Source of the DNA: Sulfurospirillum diekertiae
GTDB taxonomy: Bacteria > Campylobacterota > Campylobacteria > Campylobacterales > Sulfurospirillaceae
DNA length: 64,000 nt
Reading direction: 5' to 3'
NCBI RefSeq assembly: GCF_002309535.1
Contig: NZ_CP023275.1
Coordinates: 1,984,001 to 2,048,000 of the forward strand
A model generated the notes under the pieces. It saw only the letters and a list, made by a program, of their open reading frames with translations, ran no database searches and was not told where the DNA came from. How positions within the stretch are numbered: the stretch's first letter is position 1; each line of letters starts with the position of its first letter. Of this stretch, positions 59,774-64,000 are shown piece by piece. The position numbers and the translations under genes are program-made.

Positions 59774-61905
59774 GCGATCTCGCTTGCCATGGATTTTAAC
59801 GTAACATAATCGGTTTTGCCCGTACCCAAAAGTGGAAGTATTTCTACATGTACGATCTTTCGTGGTACGGCAATTTCAGGGAAACCGTTGCTTTGCGCAC
59901 TTTTTTGCAACATTTCACGGTTTAAGTTTTTATCGGTCGTAAAGAGCACGATCGCTTCGCCTCTGGCAACATCGGGAATAGAAGAGCTTGCATGCAAAAA
60001 GCCGCTTGAGGTCAACGTCGCTAGTTTTTCCACAGACTCTAAAGAGATCATCTCGCCTGCGATTTTGGCGAAACGTTTGACACGCCCTTTGATCTGCACG
60101 AAGCCCGCATCATCGATGCTCACGATGTCGCCCGTGTTGTACCACCCCTCGCCTGCTTCGGAAGTTGGCTTTTCCAAAACGCCTGGATTTTCGGCGCGTA
60201 AATAGCCACTCATGACATTTGCACCTTTTACATGTAAGATGCCACCCTCCTCGATACCAGCAACGGGAATGAGTTTGCTCTCAATGCCTGGCAATATCTG
60301 CCCCACCGTGCCTTTTTTATACGCCATCGGTGTGTTAACCGCGATGACAGGCGCAGTTTCAGTCGCACCATACCCCTCAAAAATGCGCAACCCAAACTTC
60401 TCAAACCAAAGCTCACGTACGTTTTCAGAGAGTTTTTCCGCCCCAGCAATGACGTAGCGCACACGGTAAAAGTCGTACGGATGCGCATGACGTGCGTAGT
60501 TGTGCAAAAACGTACTCGTTCCTAGCAAAATCGTGCAAGAGCGATCATACGCAATCTCTGGAATGACACGGTAATGAAGCGGTGATGGGTACATAAAAAG
60601 GTGCATGCCTCTAAAAATCGGAAGCAGAGAGCCTGCCGTCAGACCAAACGAGTGGAAAATCGGCAAGGCGTTAAGCATTTTATCTTCCGTGGAAAAATCG
60701 ACGATAGAACTGATTTGAGCGATATTGGCTAGCAGTGCTTCGTGAGAGAGCACCACGCCTTTGGGTTTTCCCTCACTGCCTGAGGTAAATAAAATGACCG
60801 CACTCTCTTTTTCATCTTGAGACGTTGCAACAAGGCGCGGAAAGTGAATCGCATAGAGCATGAGCCAGAGTTTATCCACTAAGCGCATCAACGTTTTTAA
60901 CTCTTCGAGGTAGACGATGCGCACACCCTGCAATGCTTCTAGTTTAGGAGCGAGTTTAGCTTGTTCCACAAAGGCTTTTGAAGTCACGATGGTCTTAATC
61001 ACTGCCGCAGTACACGCACTTTGCAAGCCGTCCACACCTGCGGTGAAATTGAGCATAGCGGGGACGCGTTTCATACCTGAAAGCCCTAAAACAAGTGCGA
61101 GTGAAGCAACCGCCGTTGGCATCAACACACCCACCGCTTCGTTTTTTTGAGTGATAGGACTTAAGAGTCGCCCCAATCCTAGCGCCATTTTAAGAAGCTG
61201 CGCGTAGGTGTACTCGACTTGTTTGATGTCTTCCACGATGGCTTTGTTTTTGCCATACGTCTCAATTGCATCCAAAAAGGTACCAAAAAGATCGTTGGCA
61301 GGGCGTGCATCAAACGAACACTCTTGCATAAGATGTCGCATCGCTTCGCCTGAGAGTAGGCGTCTTTCATGCGATGTTCCCTCGTGTGAAACCGTAAGTT
61401 TGGTTGGCATGCAGTAATGAAGCGTGATCTGCGGAAACAGTCTGTGTGGGAACGTCTTAGGCATACGCGAGAGCCTACTAAATGTCGCACCTTGAATCAT
61501 CACAGGCACCACTGTCGCATTGGTTTTTACCGCAACAAAGGCACTGCCTTCGTAAATTTTCATCAAACTGCCCGTTGTCGTGATGCGCCCTTCAGGGAAA
61601 ATAACCACAGGACGTCCGCTCTCCACCAAACGAATCACCGCCTTAATCGCCATCGGATTGGACGGATCGACGGTGAGATGATCGGCAAGCATAAGGAATA
61701 ATCGCACCAAAGGGTTTTTAGCGATTTGCGTGTTGATGATAAACACGGGCGAAACGGGTAACATTGCCCCTAAGATCAAGCCATCTAAAAACGATTGATG
61801 GTTGGCGATGATGAGCATTGGCTCATTTTTATTGGCTGTAAAATGCCCCTGAACACGTAGTTTAAATAAAAAACGTAGGATGATGCGAAGTGCTATTTTG
61901 ATCAT
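59770..61905 (-). CDS. aas: Acyltransferase/acyl-ACP synthetase fusion (Aas)
   Basis: A 711-residue fusion. The N-terminal PlsC domain has the catalytic NHQSFLD (His36, Asp41) and FPEGRITTTG. The C-terminal AMP-forming domain has the P-loop LFTSGSEGKPKG, GYGATETAP and YNTGDIVSID. Together they activate a fatty acid on ACP and re-acylate lysophosphatidylethanolamine at the inner membrane. It is coupled to lplT. An ArsR gene ends one base before it upstream, perhaps on the same message. Confidence 0.92.
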   Translation of the reverse strand: MIKIALRIILRFLFKLRVQGHFTANKNEPMLIIANHQSFLDGLILGAMLPVSPVFIINTQIAKNPLVRLFLMLADHLTVDPSNPMAIKAVIRLVESGRPVVIFPEGRITTTGSLMKIYEGSAFVAVKTNATVVPVMIQGATFSRLSRMPKTFPHRLFPQITLHYCMPTKLTVSHEGTSHERRLLSGEAMRHLMQECSFDARPANDLFGTFLDAIETYGKNKAIVEDIKQVEYTYAQLLKMALGLGRLLSPITQKNEAVGVLMPTAVASLALVLGLSGMKRVPAMLNFTAGVDGLQSACTAAVIKTIVTSKAFVEQAKLAPKLEALQGVRIVYLEELKTLMRLVDKLWLMLYAIHFPRLVATSQDEKESAVILFTSGSEGKPKGVVLSHEALLANIAQISSIVDFSTEDKMLNALPIFHSFGLTAGSLLPIFRGMHLFMYPSPLHYRVIPEIAYDRSCTILLGTSTFLHNYARHAHPYDFYRVRYVIAGAEKLSENVRELWFEKFGLRIFEGYGATETAPVIAVNTPMAYKKGTVGQILPGIESKLIPVAGIEEGGILHVKGANVMSGYLRAENPGVLEKPTSEAGEGWYNTGDIVSIDDAGFVQIKGRVKRFAKIAGEMISLESVEKLATLTSSGFLHASSSIPDVARGEAIVLFTTDKNLNREMLQKSAQSNGFPEIAVPRKIVHVEILPLLGTGKTDYVTLKSMASEIA

Positions 61906-61906
61906 G

Positions 61907-62215
61907 TTAGTTTCCGTGTAAATAATTTAAGACATTGCTAAAAGTCGCTTCTAAAAGCGGTTTATTGACCCAAAACCAGACCTCTTTGCCGATCTTCTCG
62001 CTTAAAAGCACTTCGGCTTGATGGAGGATTTTGAGGTGATGCGAAACCGTGGTGCGCGCCAAAGGTGAGACCTCGGCGATTTGCCCTGCATTGAGACGCT
62101 CACCATCTTCAAAGAGTAAAAGAATTCTTTGACGGTGCGCGTCGCCTAAAGCCATGAAAATGGCTGACATCGGTTTCCATTCAAGTGGTAAATCTTTGGC
62201 GTATTGTGTTTGCAT
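61907..62215 (-). CDS. ArsR-family transcriptional regulator
   Basis: A 102-residue winged-helix regulator: MALGDAHRQRILLLFEDGERL opens the domain, and LARTTVSHHLKILHQAEVL is the recognition helix with the usual His-His-Leu. No metal-binding Cys pair (CxC) is present, so it is probably not an arsenic or metal sensor. It lies one base before aas and may control the aas-lplT operon. TAGGA precedes ATG. Confidence 0.88.
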   Translation of the reverse strand: MQTQYAKDLPLEWKPMSAIFMALGDAHRQRILLLFEDGERLNAGQIAEVSPLARTTVSHHLKILHQAEVLLSEKIGKEVWFWVNKPLLEATFSNVLNYLHGN

Positions 62216-62275
62216 CTTATGTTCCTAAATGTTTAAGTTTATCGACATAATAATCTTTTTTGTCTTAAGTATTTC

Positions 62276-63301
62276 TTAGAAAATGGTGGGATTGGGCTTT
62301 ACATGTAAAGTGTTTTCTTCCAAATACAAAACCTTTCGATAATTGTTATAAATAGGATGATTCGCAGGAAAATAGACCAACATCGCTTTGGCATAGCGGT
62401 CAAAGACATTTTTTTCAAGGGCTATGCAAATGCGTTTTAAAAGCGCTATGTCGTAACTGTTCCACACTGTGGTAAACGGCACAGGGTAATCGCTTCCAAA
62501 GAGCAGTTTGGCGTGAATATCGGTTTGTGCGGAGAGATGGCGCAACACTTTGGCACGCACGGGTGTCAGAAGCGCTGAAACATCGGCGTACAGGTTATCA
62601 TGTATTTTGAGCATCTCTAGCAAGGTGAAATAGTCTTCGTTAAAGCGCTTTGGATTGGACGAGAGTGCTTTGAAGATGTGACGAGGCTCGTAAGAAAGTG
62701 CCATATGCGCGCAAATGACCTTTACGCCGACTTCCAAAGGTTGGCGTAACATCTCGATGCTTTCGCACGTTTTAACCGAATGCACACTGCTCTCGCTTCC
62801 CACATGAATGATCAATGGCAGATCAAGCGCCGCAAGCTTTTCAAAATAAGGTCGATACCGCTTTTCTCGCGTATCAACACCCCAATAGTTTTGCAAAAAC
62901 TTTGCCCCTTTAAAACCTAAAGCATAGTACTTTTCGATGAGTTCCAACGCGTCGGGTCGTTTGGGATTGATAGAGAAAAAAGGAATGATGAGCTCTGGAA
63001 ACAGCGCGTACAACGCCGCCACATCTTCATTGCTCGCGCAAACGGTTTTATCTTTATGAAGAACATTGCCCTCATCATCGACCTTTGCATCCACACCAAA
63101 GAGCACGATTTTTTCAATATGCTCTGAGGTTTTCACCGAGTTCATCAGCGCATCCGTGTAGGCTTTGTACGGCTCTTTTGCAAGGGCTTTAGCGTCGATG
63201 CCGAAGCGTTTGGCAAAAAAACGCACGGCAACTTTGTCGTAAATTCGGTTGAAAGAGACTTCACTGCTCAGCAAATGAACATGGGTGTCGATTGTTTTCA
63301 T
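62276..63301 (-). CDS. Amidohydrolase (TIM-barrel, amidohydrolase_2 type)
   Basis: A 341-residue metal-dependent hydrolase. The N-terminal TIDTHVHLL holds the HxH metal pair (7 and 9), GFKGAKFLQNYWGV carries the strand-4 Lys, LPLIIHVGSE and VICAHMALSYEP the later His residues, and FGSDYPVPF the Asp. Members decarboxylate or hydrolyse aromatic or lactone compounds; the exact reaction is unknown. TAGGA precedes ATG. An exact TTTACATGTAAA lies near its end and encodes LHVK. Confidence 0.87.
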   Translation of the reverse strand: MKTIDTHVHLLSSEVSFNRIYDKVAVRFFAKRFGIDAKALAKEPYKAYTDALMNSVKTSEHIEKIVLFGVDAKVDDEGNVLHKDKTVCASNEDVAALYALFPELIIPFFSINPKRPDALELIEKYYALGFKGAKFLQNYWGVDTREKRYRPYFEKLAALDLPLIIHVGSESSVHSVKTCESIEMLRQPLEVGVKVICAHMALSYEPRHIFKALSSNPKRFNEDYFTLLEMLKIHDNLYADVSALLTPVRAKVLRHLSAQTDIHAKLLFGSDYPVPFTTVWNSYDIALLKRICIALEKNVFDRYAKAMLVYFPANHPIYNNYRKVLYLEENTLHVKPNPTIF

Positions 63302-63584
63302 TTCTATATTCCTAATATCTTAAACATATTGTAATATTAATATAGCCGAGCTGAAAAAATTCTGAGAAAAACCCTTTTATCAATCTTTCACGCCTTCAAA
63401 AATAAAAGGAAGCTCAATGAAAATGCCAATTTTCTAAAAGCCACCACCTTTACATGTAAAAAGGTTAGATTCAAATTTATGCATACCCTCATAGCCACAA
63501 AAGCAACAAAACAATGCAATTTTATGCGTTATGGCTATATATTTTGCAATGCAAACAGCGTAAGTTTCGCCAAAAGTTAAAAGT
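63302..63584. other. Intergenic gap with one TTTACATGTAAA copy
   Basis: No gene is seen. The 12-mer at 63449-63460 sits within ACCTTTACATGTAAAAAGGT, a nearly symmetric 20-mer. The remainder is AT-rich. Confidence 0.55.
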
Positions 63585-63719
63585 TTAACCCTGACCCTTT
63601 AGTTCTTTTAGGGCACCCATATATAATACATCTGCACTCCCAGTCATGTCTTTTTGAAGATTGCTATAGCTCGCTTGAGCCAACTCTGCATAATCTAAAT
63701 ATTCTTTAATCGTTGCCAT
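63585..63719 (-). CDS. Small ORF, possible truncated N-terminus of a larger protein
   Basis: A 44-residue frame: MATIKEYLDYAELAQASYSN, then a short tail ending in GQG and TAA. A good GGAG ribosome site precedes ATG, and it starts just after the upstream ORF stops. The amphipathic YAELAQASYSNL opening looks like the start of a longer secreted or repeat protein, so this may be a truncated copy, but I see no coding continuation after the stop. Function unknown. Confidence 0.45.
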   Translation of the reverse strand: MATIKEYLDYAELAQASYSNLQKDMTGSADVLYMGALKELKGQG

Positions 63720-63720
63720 T

Positions 63721-63966
63721 TTACTTGTCTCCTTTTGGTTTTAATATTTTTTTTAGAACATCTTCATAACTAAACTTGCCATCCATATAGTTAAGACCTT
63801 TTGGCTCCATGCTTGAATTCCAACCTGTAAAAACATTCCCTGCTACATAACCTACATCCCACCATATGTCATCAACTTCACCAAGGATAATATTAGAATG
63901 CCGATCTTTTATATAAAATAATTTTTCTTGTTTTATATTCAAAATAGGAATTTCAAAAATTTTCAT
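63721..63966 (-). CDS. Small protein of unknown function, possibly partial
   Basis: 81 residues from ATG 63966, but the frame is open to the window edge and no strong ribosome site precedes this Met, so the true start may lie outside. The sequence has paired Trp (DDIWWDVGY) and FTGWNSSMEPKGLNY. I recognise no family. It is followed one base later by the 44-residue ORF. Confidence 0.5.
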   Translation of the reverse strand: MKIFEIPILNIKQEKLFYIKDRHSNIILGEVDDIWWDVGYVAGNVFTGWNSSMEPKGLNYMDGKFSYEDVLKKILKPKGDK

Positions 63967-64000
63967 TCTGTATCCACGATTTTCCCACTGGCTTACTTTA

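Overview
The window looks like a chromosomal segment of a Campylobacterota (Epsilonproteobacteria) bacterium, most likely Sulfurospirillum or a close relative. The evidence is the moderately AT-rich base composition, an rRNA operon ordered 16S-tRNA-Ile-tRNA-Ala-23S-5S, a sigma-54 promoter in front of flgB-flgC-fliE, and runs of neighbours familiar from Campylobacter (alaS-maf-PBP1A; hemH beside a Gfo/Idh oxidoreductase and a DegT aminotransferase; flgB-flgC-fliE-ftsI). Genus assignment is inference.

Left core block (1-29.4 kb). A leftward cluster carries alaS, a membrane protein, maf, a bioF-like enzyme, an ABC ATPase and the start of PBP1A. Next come a membrane-anchored GH17-type enzyme, small secreted or unknown proteins and an SDR. 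A rightward aminotransferase-oxidoreductase-hemH run meets a leftward flgB-flgC-fliE-ftsI run, followed by ftsW-murG-GNAT, tRNA-Arg, a Gate-domain permease-like protein, a periplasmic thioredoxin-fold protein and an EamA exporter. A complete rRNA operon (21.5-26.7 kb, minus strand), a pseudopilin, a GT39-like glycosyltransferase and pabA/trpG close the block.

Accessory island (about 29.5-58.3 kb). A 26-bp exact direct repeat (29504 and 58264) brackets 28.7 kb that begins with a small AlpA-like DNA-binding protein and ends with a decayed IS21-type istA. Between them lie five transcription units. They encode three aldo/keto reductases, an iron ADH (YqhD-like), a Tat-exported zinc ADH, two cupins, two carboxymuconolactone-decarboxylase-like proteins, two exported alpha/beta hydrolases, three flavodoxin/FMN-reductase proteins, a haem-type DUF4405 membrane protein, an SDR, an MFS exporter, a CPA1 antiporter, a complete RND tripartite pump and one AraC-type regulator with a YqhC-like N-terminal domain. 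All five units carry the same 38-bp element (TTTGCAnAAT..GGCAA..ATCnTTCTA) exactly 21-22 bp upstream of a TATAAT box. I read the island as one regulon, probably run by its own AraC protein, for sensing, reducing, hydrolysing and expelling reactive carbonyl or other electrophilic compounds; the inducer is unknown.

Right core block (58.3-64 kb). A leftward lplT-aas pair with a terminator, an ArsR regulator, an amidohydrolase and two small unknown ORFs at the edge.

A second genome-scale signal is the 12-bp palindrome TTTACATGTAAA. I count 15 exact copies by eye, inside genes and between them, mostly outside the island.
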